DNA of 30,249 nt from F23-D06 sp963620035 (lineage in GTDB: Bacteria > Bacteroidota > Bacteroidia > Bacteroidales > WCHB1-69). Location of the stretch: contig CAVEXN010000027.1 of the NCBI GenBank assembly GCA_963620035.1, positions 1 to 30,249 of the forward strand. Reading direction: 5' to 3'. Below are positions 15,210 to 24,000 of the stretch, in pieces (position 1 is the first letter of the stretch; each line of letters opens with the position of its first letter). The notes beneath the pieces are model-generated. The model was not told where the DNA came from. It did no database searches and saw nothing but the letters and a program-made list of their open reading frames with translations. The translations under genes were made by a program, and so were the position numbers.

Positions 15210-15998
15210 TCAATCCGTCAATGGTCCTCCTGAAAATATTTGCTGCTGGCGAATGTATTCCGAAATGCCGCGGTAGAGGTCTTGTATCAGAGGGTTTCCG
15301 ATGGCGGCGATGTGCTTTTCCATGACTGTAGTGTCGCCGCGCCGTGCCGGACCGGTCTGTGCCTCCGCCGGTGTCATGACTCGCAGTTTGTCCACCGTTT
15401 GCTGCAACAGCGGAAGCAGCAGCCGGAAGTCCAGGTTCCCGGCCCGCAGCAGGTCGTCGGCAATGCCGCACATGGCATTGCCGAAGTTGCAGGCGAACAC
15501 GGCGGCCAGATGAAGCAGGTTCCGCTGCTCTTCGTCCATCTTGTGGCAGTGTGGCGACAAGGCCGCGCCGAGCCGTTCCACCTCGCCGGCACGCTCTCCC
15601 AGCCGGTCGAGTTCCATGCACAACGGCACGGTAAGGCCCGCTGTGTCGAATGCCTTGGTGAAGGTCTGCAGCGGATAAAGTACGCCGTAATGTTCGGCAA
15701 AGGGGGCTAATACCTCTTGCGACACCGAACCCGCCGTGTGCAGCGCCAACGGCATCCGGAACGGGACCTGCTCCAAGACGGCAGGGTAGGCGTTGTCGCT
15801 CAAAGCAAACAGGAAGACACGGCTGTCAGGGTCCAGGTCCGAAAGGCTGTCAATGGCATCCGCACCGCAACGACGGGCAAGGCGCTCGGCATTGCACAGG
15901 TGACGGCTATAGACCTGCGAGACCCTGAACTCTTCGGAATCGCAAAGCCTTTCGACGATCCAGGTCGCCACGTTCCCGGCACCGACAAGGGAAATCAT
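15210..15998 (-). CDS. Rossmann-fold and DUF2520 domain protein
   Basis: 262-residue predicted NAD(P)-binding protein. The N-terminus MISLVGAGNVATW has the GxGxxA dinucleotide loop. The C-terminal half (HLAAVFACNFGNAM, LLPLLQQTVDKL, GPARRGD) is the helical DUF2520 domain, related in build to 6-phosphogluconate/ketopantoate-type reductases. The reaction is unknown. Its ATG overlaps the stop of the nucleoside kinase gene by one base (TGATG), so the two are translationally coupled. Confidence 0.87.
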   Translation of the reverse strand: MISLVGAGNVATWIVERLCDSEEFRVSQVYSRHLCNAERLARRCGADAIDSLSDLDPDSRVFLFALSDNAYPAVLEQVPFRMPLALHTAGSVSQEVLAPFAEHYGVLYPLQTFTKAFDTAGLTVPLCMELDRLGERAGEVERLGAALSPHCHKMDEEQRNLLHLAAVFACNFGNAMCGIADDLLRAGNLDFRLLLPLLQQTVDKLRVMTPAEAQTGPARRGDTTVMEKHIAAIGNPLIQDLYRGISEYIRQQQIFSGGPLTD

Positions 15999-17665
15999 CA
16001 GTATTTGAATTTGCTGCCTCCTACGAACTCGCGCAGGATGGAGGTCCCGATGATGGCGGATTCCGGAATGGTCTTGAAGAAAGAAAGGAACTTGAGAAGC
16101 CGCGACGCTTCGGCAAACTCGACGGCGGTTTCGGGAACTTCGCGCAATATGGGGATGGCGTACGGTTTCAAGGCCCCCAACTCGAAGATGAGCGAGGTGT
16201 TGATCATCTCGTCGGCCTCTTCCTGATAGGGGAATATGTTCTTTTCTTCCCCGTTTCTAACACTGCGCCAGCGGCGGAGCGTCTCCACGGCAGAGTTGCC
16301 CCGGTAGTTGTAGTCGCGCACAATCCTCCGTATGAGGCGGTTGTCGGAGGTGGGTATCGGGTTCTGGCGGTCAATGGAAATGGACGTGAGCGCCGAAACG
16401 AATATTTTGAATTTGACCTCGTCGGGCAGCAGACTCGTGAGCTTGGGGTTCAGGCAGTGAATGCCTTCGATAACCAACACCGACTGCTTGTCTAACTGTA
16501 AAGACTTGCCGGTCCACACCTTGGCGCCACGCGCGAAGTCGAATGTCGGCATCTCTACACGCTTCCCGGCGATGAGGTCGGAGATGGTTCTGTTGAACAG
16601 TTCAAGGTCGATGGCATCGAACGCTTCAAAGTCGAAGTTCCCGTCTTTGTCGCGCGGGTTCTGGTCGCGTTCCACGAAAAAGTTGTCAACAGAAATCTGC
16701 ACGGGATGGAATCCCAGCACGCCCAACTGCACCGAGAGACGTTTGCAGGTGGTGGTTTTGCCGGAACTGGACGGCCCGCAGATCAGGACTGCCTTGACAC
16801 CTCCTTTGCGCTTTACGGCATCTGCCACCGCTGAAATCCTTTTTTCCTGAAAAGCCTCGGATACCAGCACGGTGGCCTGCACCAAATCCTCCGAAATGAG
16901 GCGGTTGACATCGCTGACGTAGGGTATGCCCAGCGCATCCACCCACTTTTTGTGCATCTGATAGACGGAGAAGAGTTTGGGCATTGCCCGGGTCTTCGGT
17001 ATGGCATTGAAGTTGCGCGCAGAGGGGAGTTTCAGAAGCAGGCCGTTCTCGTAGCGCACAAGGTCAAAGGAGGTCAGGTATGCGGTGGAGGGCACCATAT
17101 AGCCGTAGTAATAGTTTATGGTGTTGCCCAATTTGTAAACGGAGGTGAAGATGCGGTTGCGGTTTTTGAAGAGGTCGTATTTGTCTTCCAACTCGAACTG
17201 CCGGAACAGTTCCACGGCGTCCGGGGTGGGCAGCGCGATGCGTTCGAAGGGAAGGTCTTGCGCAACGCTCTTCAGCATGTTGTCGCGCAAATTCTCCACA
17301 AGTTCGTCGGTGACGGGGCCGTCGAGGTTCTCGAGCGTGCAGAAACGTCCACCGGAGATGGAATGTTGGATGCGGAGCTTTACATTGAGCGGCAAGGTGT
17401 CGTGTACGGCCTTGCACAACAGGAAATACAAGGAACGGATGTAAAGCCCCCGCCCATAGGTGGAATAGTAATCGAAAAAGGCGACGGTCGTCGGTTTGTG
17501 TATCCGGTAGTAGAGCTCTTTGACGGTGTTGTTTACCAAAGCGCCGAGAATCGGGTTCTCCAGTTTGATGTCGTACTGCCGGATGAACTCAAGCAGCGTG
17601 GTGCCGTAAGGGACCTCCACCTTCTTGCCTATCAAATCGCAGTAAACAGGAACGGTTGTGTTCAT
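15998..17665 (-). CDS. Nucleoside kinase (TGS domain plus uridine-kinase/PRK domain)
   Basis: About 555 residues. The N-terminal 60 residues are a TGS-like domain (GKKVEVPYGTTLLEFI), followed by a ThrRS second-domain-like segment (VAFFDYYSTYGRGLYIRSL, then LRIQHSISGGRF). The C-terminal half is a P-loop kinase of the uridine kinase/phosphoribulokinase group: GPSSSGKTTT near residue 297, VDNFFVERDQNPRD, TFDFARGAK and VIEGIHCLNP. It likely phosphorylates a nucleoside, as assigned to this TGS-kinase architecture in other bacteria; the substrate is not provable here. I chose ATG 17665; the longer frame uses TTG 17683, which lies at the predicted transcription start. It forms an operon with the DUF2520 gene. 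Confidence 0.88.
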   Translation of the reverse strand: MNTTVPVYCDLIGKKVEVPYGTTLLEFIRQYDIKLENPILGALVNNTVKELYYRIHKPTTVAFFDYYSTYGRGLYIRSLYFLLCKAVHDTLPLNVKLRIQHSISGGRFCTLENLDGPVTDELVENLRDNMLKSVAQDLPFERIALPTPDAVELFRQFELEDKYDLFKNRNRIFTSVYKLGNTINYYYGYMVPSTAYLTSFDLVRYENGLLLKLPSARNFNAIPKTRAMPKLFSVYQMHKKWVDALGIPYVSDVNRLISEDLVQATVLVSEAFQEKRISAVADAVKRKGGVKAVLICGPSSSGKTTTCKRLSVQLGVLGFHPVQISVDNFFVERDQNPRDKDGNFDFEAFDAIDLELFNRTISDLIAGKRVEMPTFDFARGAKVWTGKSLQLDKQSVLVIEGIHCLNPKLTSLLPDEVKFKIFVSALTSISIDRQNPIPTSDNRLIRRIVRDYNYRGNSAVETLRRWRSVRNGEEKNIFPYQEEADEMINTSLIFELGALKPYAIPILREVPETAVEFAEASRLLKFLSFFKTIPESAIIGTSILREFVGGSKFKY

Positions 17666-17688
17666 AGTGCGTTTTTTTTTCAAGGTGG

Positions 17689-17696
17689 CAAAGATA
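17689..17696 (-). promoter_or_regulatory. -7 promoter element for the nucleoside kinase operon (TATCTTTG)
   Basis: Minus-strand TATCTTTG, 23 nt before ATG 17665. It overlaps the would-be upstream region of the longer TTG-started frame, arguing for ATG 17665. It is divergent from the plus-strand element at 17729-17736. Confidence 0.6.
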
Positions 17697-17728
17697 CAAA
17701 AAACACGAGATGATATTGAAGATTTTGC

Positions 17729-17736
17729 TACTTTTG
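17729..17736 (+). promoter_or_regulatory. -7 promoter element for the DUF819 gene (TACTTTTG)
   Basis: TACTTTTG, 51 nt before ATG 17788. It lies inside the 5' part of the longest open frame (from 17710), so that upstream start would not be on the transcript. Confidence 0.55.
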
Positions 17737-17787
17737 CACGCTGCTTGCGTATGGCGCAGCGTATGTTTTTTTCTTGACGACTGTCTT

Positions 17788-18966
17788 ATGGTGATGTCCT
17801 ATTTCATAATTGCAGGATATGTGCTTGTTCCTGTTCTTATTGTTTTGCTGTTCAGCAGATTTGAGCAGGCCAGGCGAGTAGGCACGGTGGTCATGGCATA
17901 CGCGGCCGGCATATTGATGGCACTGTCGGGGCTTCTGCCCACGGGACAGGAAGCCGGAGCCCAAGCGCTTGCGCAATGGCAGAAGACCGTTATGAACATC
18001 ACTGTTCCCCTCGCTGTCCCGCTGATGCTGTTCGGCTCCGATTTCCGCCTGTGGGCCAAGTCGCTGCCGAAGACGATGACGGTGCTGCTGGGCGGCATGG
18101 CATCGGTGGTCGTGGCGGTGGCGGCAGGATACCTTCTGTTCCGCAACAGCCATATTCCGCAGTTCGGGAAGATTGCCGCTATGATGACGGGCATCTATAC
18201 GGGCGGCACCATGAATTTCAACTCGCTGGGCATGGCGCTGCGGGTGGATCCCGACCTGATGGTCGTGACGCTTACTTTCGAGGAGATGGTCACGTTCCCG
18301 TTTATCCTCTTTATTGTGGCCGGCGGTTACAAGCTTTTCCGTAAACTGCTGCCTTGCAAGAACGGCGGTGCCTGTGCGGAAAGCAGCGCCGAAGCCATGC
18401 CCCGGGACGGCTTCGAGAACTATTGCGGCATGTTGAGCAAGCGAGTGTTCCCGAAGATGTTGCTGTCCCTCGCCCTCGCCGCCGCCATTGTGGCAACATC
18501 GGCCGGCATCTCACTCCTGATTGCCGGCAAGGTGAACGAACTGATTGTCATCCTCTCGGCGACAACACTGGCCGTGCTGGCCTCTTTCAGCAAGAAAGTC
18601 AGAAACTTGCCCAAATCTTTTGAACTGGGCATGTTTTTCATCCTTATATTCAGCGTGGTGGTGGCCTCGCAATTCAGCCTCGCCGCAATCAACCGCTCTA
18701 CGGTGACGATTCTTTGGTACATCCTTTTCGTGATGCTGGTCTCCATAGTCTTACACGTCGCAATATGCCGGCTTTTCAAGGTGGACGGCGACTTGTTCAC
18801 GGTCGGACATGTAGGACTGCTTTGTTCCCCTCCTTTTGTGCCGCCCGTGGCGGAGGCAATGGGCAACCGAAACGTGTTGCTGAGCGGTATCGTGATAGGA
18901 CTTGTGGGCTATGCGGCAGGCAATTACCTGGGCATAGCGGTGGCTGCGATGACAGGGGCTTTATAG
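17788..18966 (+). CDS. DUF819 family integral membrane protein
   Basis: About 392 residues from ATG 17788 (ATG 17794 equally possible), with roughly ten to eleven hydrophobic segments. It matches the YjcL-like DUF819 family: ITVPLAVPLMLFGSDFRLW, MMTGIYTGGTMNFNSLGMAL in the first half, and VGHVGLLCSPPFVPPVAEAM near the end. The family resembles sodium-coupled transporters in build, but no substrate is established. It is divergent from the nucleoside kinase. pyrG follows 136 nt later; I see no terminator or TAnnTTTG element in between, so read-through into pyrG is possible. Confidence 0.86.
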   Translation: MVMSYFIIAGYVLVPVLIVLLFSRFEQARRVGTVVMAYAAGILMALSGLLPTGQEAGAQALAQWQKTVMNITVPLAVPLMLFGSDFRLWAKSLPKTMTVLLGGMASVVVAVAAGYLLFRNSHIPQFGKIAAMMTGIYTGGTMNFNSLGMALRVDPDLMVVTLTFEEMVTFPFILFIVAGGYKLFRKLLPCKNGGACAESSAEAMPRDGFENYCGMLSKRVFPKMLLSLALAAAIVATSAGISLLIAGKVNELIVILSATTLAVLASFSKKVRNLPKSFELGMFFILIFSVVVASQFSLAAINRSTVTILWYILFVMLVSIVLHVAICRLFKVDGDLFTVGHVGLLCSPPFVPPVAEAMGNRNVLLSGIVIGLVGYAAGNYLGIAVAAMTGAL

Positions 18967-18992
18967 CAGGGCGGAAGACAAAGGAGTTTTTT

Positions 18993-19076
18993 ATGACGGG
19001 TTGTAAAGAAAAGGTGACCATGGCATTACAGAAGAAAGATGATGATACAGAAAGCGGCATTTTTAAGTTAATATAA
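18993..19076 (+). CDS. Candidate 27-codon ORF upstream of pyrG
   Basis: ATG 18993 is preceded by AAGGAG six nucleotides upstream, an unusually good Shine-Dalgarno for this genome. The frame runs 27 codons (MTGCKEKVTM, then KKDDDTE) and stops 26 nt before pyrG. It has no recognised homologue and could be a leader peptide or chance. An internal ATG at 19020 is in the same frame. Confidence 0.2.
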   Translation: MTGCKEKVTMALQKKDDDTESGIFKLI

Positions 19077-19102
19077 TACAGATAATCAAAAACTATTAGA
19101 AT

Positions 19103-20704
19103 ATGGCAACTAAATACATTTTTGTGATGGGCGGTGTCGTTTCCGGACTCGGGAAAGGTATCACGGCCGCCTCGCTTGGACGACTGCTGAAATCGAGGGG
19201 CGTAAAGGTGACTATGCAGAAACTGGATCCCTATCTCAACGTGGACCCCGGCACGATGAATCCCTACCAGCATGGTGAGGTTTTTGTGACAGAAGACGGC
19301 GCGGAAACGGATCTCGACATCGGGCACTACGAGCGTTTCATTGACGAGAATCTCAACAAGCACAGCAATGTGACGGCCGGAAAGGTCTATTACACCGTAA
19401 TCGAGAACGAACGGAACGGCTCTTACGCCGGCAGCACGATACAGATGATCCCGCACATCACAAACGAGATCAAGGACCGTATCCGTATGAACGCCACCAC
19501 CGCCGGGGCTGACGTGGCCATTGTGGAGATCGGCGGCACGGTGGGCGACTATGAGAGCCTCCCTTTCCTGGAGGCCGTGCGCCAGTTCGTGACGGAAGAA
19601 GGCCCCAAGAACTGTATGTATATCCATGTGGCCCTCATACCGTTCATAACCCCGAGCAACGAACTGAAAACCAAACCGGCACAACATTCCGTAAAGGAAC
19701 TGCTCAGTCTCGGCATCCAGCCGGATATCCTGGTGTGCCGTTGCGACCATCCGCTCACCAAGGAGATAAAGGAGAAACTCTCGCTCTTTTGCAATGTCAA
19801 ACTCGACTGCATCATCGAGAACAACAATGCCCCCTCGCTCTACGAGGTGCCGCTTGCGCTTGAAGAGGAGGGACTTGCCGAGCAGGTCATCAAGCGGCTG
19901 CAACTCAAGTGTTGCGAGAAGAACCTTTCAGACTGGGAAGACATGGTGCAGCGAAGCCGCAACCTGGAACAGGAAACGAACATAGCCATCGTGGGCAAGT
20001 ACATTGAACTGCAGGACGCTTATATCAGCGTTGTGGAGTCGCTCAAACACGCCGCCATCTTCAACAAGTCTAAACTGCACATCTCCTGGATTGCCGCCGA
20101 AGAGATAACGGAACGAAACGTCAAGAGCATGTTGAAGGATGTCAAAGGCATCCTTATCCCGGGCGGCTTCGGGACGCGCGGCATCGAGGGCAAAATCAAC
20201 GCCGCCCGCTATGCCCGCGAGAACAATGTCCCGTTCCTGGGTCTTTGCCTGGGCATGCAGATCGCCATCATTGAGTTCGCCCGGCATGTGTGCGGTCTCA
20301 AGGAGGCCCATACCAAGGAGATAGATACCACTACGCCCTATCCGGTCATCGACTTCCTGCCCGGGCAGAACGAGTACAGCATGTTAGGCGGCACGCTGCG
20401 CCTGGGCAGATACCCTTGCCGCATCAAGCCAGGCACCAAGGCCTTTCAGGCATACGGCTGCGATATGGTGAATGAACGCCACCGCCACCGCTATGAGGTC
20501 AACAACGACTACCGTGATGTGCTGGAAGCCAACGGCATGGTAATCTGCGGCACCTCGCCCAACGAGAGCATCGTGGAGATGGTGGAACTCAAGGACCATC
20601 CGTGGTTCCTTGCTTGCCAGTTCCATCCTGAATTCAAATCGCGCCCCAACCGCCCGCACCCGCTTTTCCTGGATTTCGTGAAAGCGTCATTGCAGCATGG
20701 GTAG
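19103..20704 (+). CDS. pyrG: CTP synthase
   Basis: Makes CTP from UTP, ATP and glutamine in the cytoplasm. The 533 residues fit the family. The N-terminal amidoligase domain starts KYIFVMGGVVSGLGKGITAA (P-loop) and has KLDPYLNVDPGTMNPYQHGE. The C-terminal class I glutamine amidotransferase domain has GLCLGMQ with the nucleophile Cys382 and FHPEF with His508 and Glu510. No domain is damaged. It lies downstream of the DUF819 gene and is followed by a long perfect hairpin at 20739-20786. Confidence 0.97.
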   Translation: MATKYIFVMGGVVSGLGKGITAASLGRLLKSRGVKVTMQKLDPYLNVDPGTMNPYQHGEVFVTEDGAETDLDIGHYERFIDENLNKHSNVTAGKVYYTVIENERNGSYAGSTIQMIPHITNEIKDRIRMNATTAGADVAIVEIGGTVGDYESLPFLEAVRQFVTEEGPKNCMYIHVALIPFITPSNELKTKPAQHSVKELLSLGIQPDILVCRCDHPLTKEIKEKLSLFCNVKLDCIIENNNAPSLYEVPLALEEEGLAEQVIKRLQLKCCEKNLSDWEDMVQRSRNLEQETNIAIVGKYIELQDAYISVVESLKHAAIFNKSKLHISWIAAEEITERNVKSMLKDVKGILIPGGFGTRGIEGKINAARYARENNVPFLGLCLGMQIAIIEFARHVCGLKEAHTKEIDTTTPYPVIDFLPGQNEYSMLGGTLRLGRYPCRIKPGTKAFQAYGCDMVNERHRHRYEVNNDYRDVLEANGMVICGTSPNESIVEMVELKDHPWFLACQFHPEFKSRPNRPHPLFLDFVKASLQHG

Positions 20705-20738
20705 TGTTACACCTCATCCGTATGCACTATGCCTTCGT

Positions 20739-20786
20739 GCAGGAGCATCCGACAATTATGTTCTGATGAATGTCGGATGCTCCTGC
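20739..20786. terminator. Long perfect hairpin after pyrG (terminator-like, no U-tract)
   Basis: 16-bp perfect inverted repeat (arms 20739-20754 and 20771-20786, core CAGGAGCATCCGACA) with a 16-nt loop, 34 nt after the pyrG stop. There is no run of T on either side, so it may block 3' exonucleases or act with Rho rather than be a classic terminator. Further along are weaker inverted repeats (20822-20844 TTGGATG/CATCCAA; 20868-20883 TTACAA/TTGTAA). Confidence 0.6.
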
Positions 20787-20903
20787 GGAAAGAGAACGGT
20801 TGTCTCTGCAAGGTGCCCGGATTGGATGAAGCATTCGCATCCAAAGGTCTGTTTTAACAAATAATAATTACAAAATATTGTAAATCAAAATGTTGCAATT
20901 ATT

Positions 20904-20941
20904 ATAGCAAAAAAGGGGGGGGGGGAGACATTTATTGCTAT
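20904..20941. promoter_or_regulatory. G11 homopolymer within a 7-bp inverted repeat upstream of the giant gene
   Basis: ATAGCAA (20904-20910) and TTGCTAT (20935-20941) are exact inverted repeats. Between them lie AAAA, an 11-G tract (20915-20925) and a short AT-rich spacer. The right arm overlaps the -7 element. With the usual 19-21 nt spacer the -33 box would fall at about 20914-20919, that is, at the A/G junction. Tract length would shift everything upstream relative to -7, as in promoters controlled by slipped-strand mispairing. Confidence 0.7.
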
Positions 20942-20946
20942 CTTTG
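20939..20946 (+). promoter_or_regulatory. -7 promoter element for the giant C10 protease gene (TATCTTTG)
   Basis: TATCTTTG fits TAnnTTTG and lies 67 nt before the ATG at 21014. No canonical -33 TTTG is present at the proper distance; the G11 tract occupies that place. Confidence 0.65.
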
Positions 20947-21013
20947 CTGCGTTTTAAGATAATTACTTCTTCTGTTTTGAATAGAATATAATCAAGAACA
21001 TAAACATAACGAT

Positions 21014-24000
21014 ATGAGAAAATTATGCTCCTTTTTGCTTTTTTTTGTGCTTATCTGCACATCATCTAATGCAAACCCCGTTGATGTCAGACAGGCTCAA
21101 AAAGCGGCAGTCAGTTACTTGTCGGCGGTCAAACAGGCTTCTTCGCCGCAAAGCCGCTGCCGCCTTGCCTATTCCAAAGCAGATGTGGATGATACCGATC
21201 CGTTGCTCTACGTCTTTGCTGTGCAAAACGGCTTTGTCGTAGTGGCCGGAGACGATGCGGTGCGACCGATACTTGGTTATTCCGTCAACGCAACGTTCGA
21301 TCCGGGCAACTTGCCTTCCAATATGGTGGCGTATCTTGACGAATTGTCACGGCAAATCAAGAACGTGCGCCAACAGCAAGGTGCCGCCGACCGCCAGACG
21401 CGTTCGGAATGGAAAGCCCTGCTGGCAGATACGGTGAATGTGCAGGTTTTCCAGCAGAACGGCAGCCGTACGGCGGTGTCGCCCTTGCTTTCTACCAAGT
21501 GGGGACAAGGTTACTACTTTAACCGGTATTGTCCGGAAGACGAGTCCGGTCATGCGGTGACAGGCTGCGTGGCCACGGCATTGGCCCAGATTGTCAAGTA
21601 TTGGGAAAGTCCCGCAAACGGCTTCGGGAAACACACCTACACCCCGTCGCAATACGGCACGCTGTCCGTTGACTTCGGGGCGGCAAATTACCAATACAGC
21701 TTGATGCCGGATTCCCTGGACTACAATACACCGCAGGCACAGATTGACGAAGTCAGCAAACTGATGTATCATCTGGGAGTGGCCTTGTCGGCAGACTATG
21801 GAGCGAACGCCACCTACGGTTACGATGTCGCCGCGCGCGCGGCCATGATCAACCATTTCGGCTTCAATCCTTATGCGGGATTGGCGGAGCGCAATTTCTA
21901 TACGGATGCTCGATGGATGGATTCTCTATGGATCTCTATGCTCAAAGGCGAAATAGATCTCGGCAGACCTGTGTATTACAGTGCTTCAGGCTCTTCCGGA
22001 GGGCATGCCTTCGTGTGCGATGGCTATGACGCTTCCGACTATTTCCATATCAATTGGGGATGGCAAGGTTATTGTGACGGCTATTTCACGCTCGACAACC
22101 TTTCTGCGGCCGGTTATACTTTCAACAATCAGCATTGTGCCATGTTTGACCTCTACCCCGTTTCTTCGCCCGAAAGGAGGATTGTCTGTAACATACATGG
22201 CACTACAGAAATGAAAGTGGACTCTGTGGCATATATAGCCCATACGTTAGGGTACAACACTGCTTATCAAACCAATAATTACTCCAACGTTTTCTTAAAC
22301 ACGATGATTCTTACTCCGCAAAATGCCGGCGAACGCATTATGATAGAGTTTTCAGAACAATCATATCCCCAGCGGTTTACCGTATATGACGGCACGGAGG
22401 ATGCCGGCACGGTGCTGTTCAGCAACGACGACAACACAGGGGGCAGCTATCTCTCCTCTTCGGATACCGTTACGATAGTTTATAACGGTTCGTGGAAAAA
22501 CAATGGCTTTCTGCTGAAAGCAACTACAGTAAGCTGCATTCCGGTTGTTTACAATTTTGACTGCACGGAACGGACTGAAACATCGGCAACTTTGTCGTGG
22601 GATATGCTGAATGCCGCATCCGGTGCGGACAATCCCCGCCAAGGGCAACTGGAATACGGGCTGCGCGGCTTTACCCGGGGCAGCGGTACGGTTCTGGATG
22701 CCGATGGCACTTCCATTGCATTGAACGGCCTGCTGCCGGACACGGAGTATGAGGCCTATCTGACATATCAGTGCAACGGCGGCGGTGTCAATACGGTAGG
22801 CCCGCTGCACTTTAAGACGAACCCATACGTGGAGTGTTTCGACGCTATTGGGGAGGACAGCCGCACAATCGACTATTATCCTTTCCATACCTCGTACAGA
22901 CTGTCCCAGCAACTGTTCACGGCTGAAGAATTGGCCGCCGCCGGCATTGTTGCGGGCTCGTCGCTGGCTTCCCTCAGCTTTGAATGTTCCGTCTCCTGCG
23001 ACCAAGCACAGCAGTTTGACAATGTCACCGTCTATCTGGGCAATACAGCTCGCTCTTCCTATTCCGTCTCCGGCGACTCAATCCCGAAGTCGGCAATGCA
23101 GCAGGTCTGGAGAGGCACCGTCAGGTTGATGCCGTCGGAGCAGAAATACGAGTACACCATTTTCTTCGATACGGCATTCGTCTATACGGGCAACAATATC
23201 GTGATGGCCGTGGAGAAACCGGCAAACAGCGGAAGTTATGCCACTTGCGTCTCCTTTTATGGTCATTACACAACAGAGAAACGGGCCCTCAACTCCGCAG
23301 GATATGTTGAAAACGTCAGGAACAGCATCATATTCTGCATATCCCCGTCATGTCCCAAGCCGCAACAGGTGCGCTATACGTCATTGTCGAGACATGCGGT
23401 AAGGCTCGACTGGAATGCCGGCGACAGCCATGGTTGGAATGTGGAGTACGGACCGCAAGGCTTCGCGCAAGGCACGGGCACAACGTTGCACACAGACACT
23501 AGTTCCGTAACAGTAACACATCTGGTGTTCGGCTATTATGATTTCTATGTGCAGGCCGACTGCGGCGCAACAGAACAGAGCCTTTGGACAAAATGCCGGG
23601 TGTTAGTGACTGTGTCGTCGGACGGGACGGAGACACTGTCGTGCGGCACAATCGATAAGTTTTATACGCAAACGAGCGACAGTATCACATGTGCAGGATC
23701 CACAACTTCAACGATTTTCCCGATGGGCCATTATTATGATAGTAAATACACATACACGCAGCAGCTTTATACCGCCAGAGACTTCAGAGCGGTGGGGATA
23801 GATTCCTATTCCCAGATTGTCTCTTTGTCGTTCCAGTATGACGGCACCGCCCAGGTCAAGTCGCCCGTTGAGGTCTATCTGGGTAATGTGTCGTTGTCAG
23901 AACTGAATGATTGGGTGAGCCCGTCACAGTTGCAGCAGGTCTATACGGGGGCAGTGGCGCTTGCGAACGGCTGGGTGACCATCAACTTCAATGTGCCGTT

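Noticed and set aside
17710..17787. 26-residue N-terminal extension of the DUF819 protein
   Set aside because: The promoter -7 element (17729-17736) lies inside it, so it would not be transcribed from that promoter; the family-like sequence begins at MSYFIIAGY.
20904..20941. Invertible promoter segment
   Set aside because: The inverted repeats are only 7 bp and 24 nt apart, far smaller than Bacteroides invertible promoters, and no recombinase gene is nearby; slippage of the G-tract is the simpler idea.
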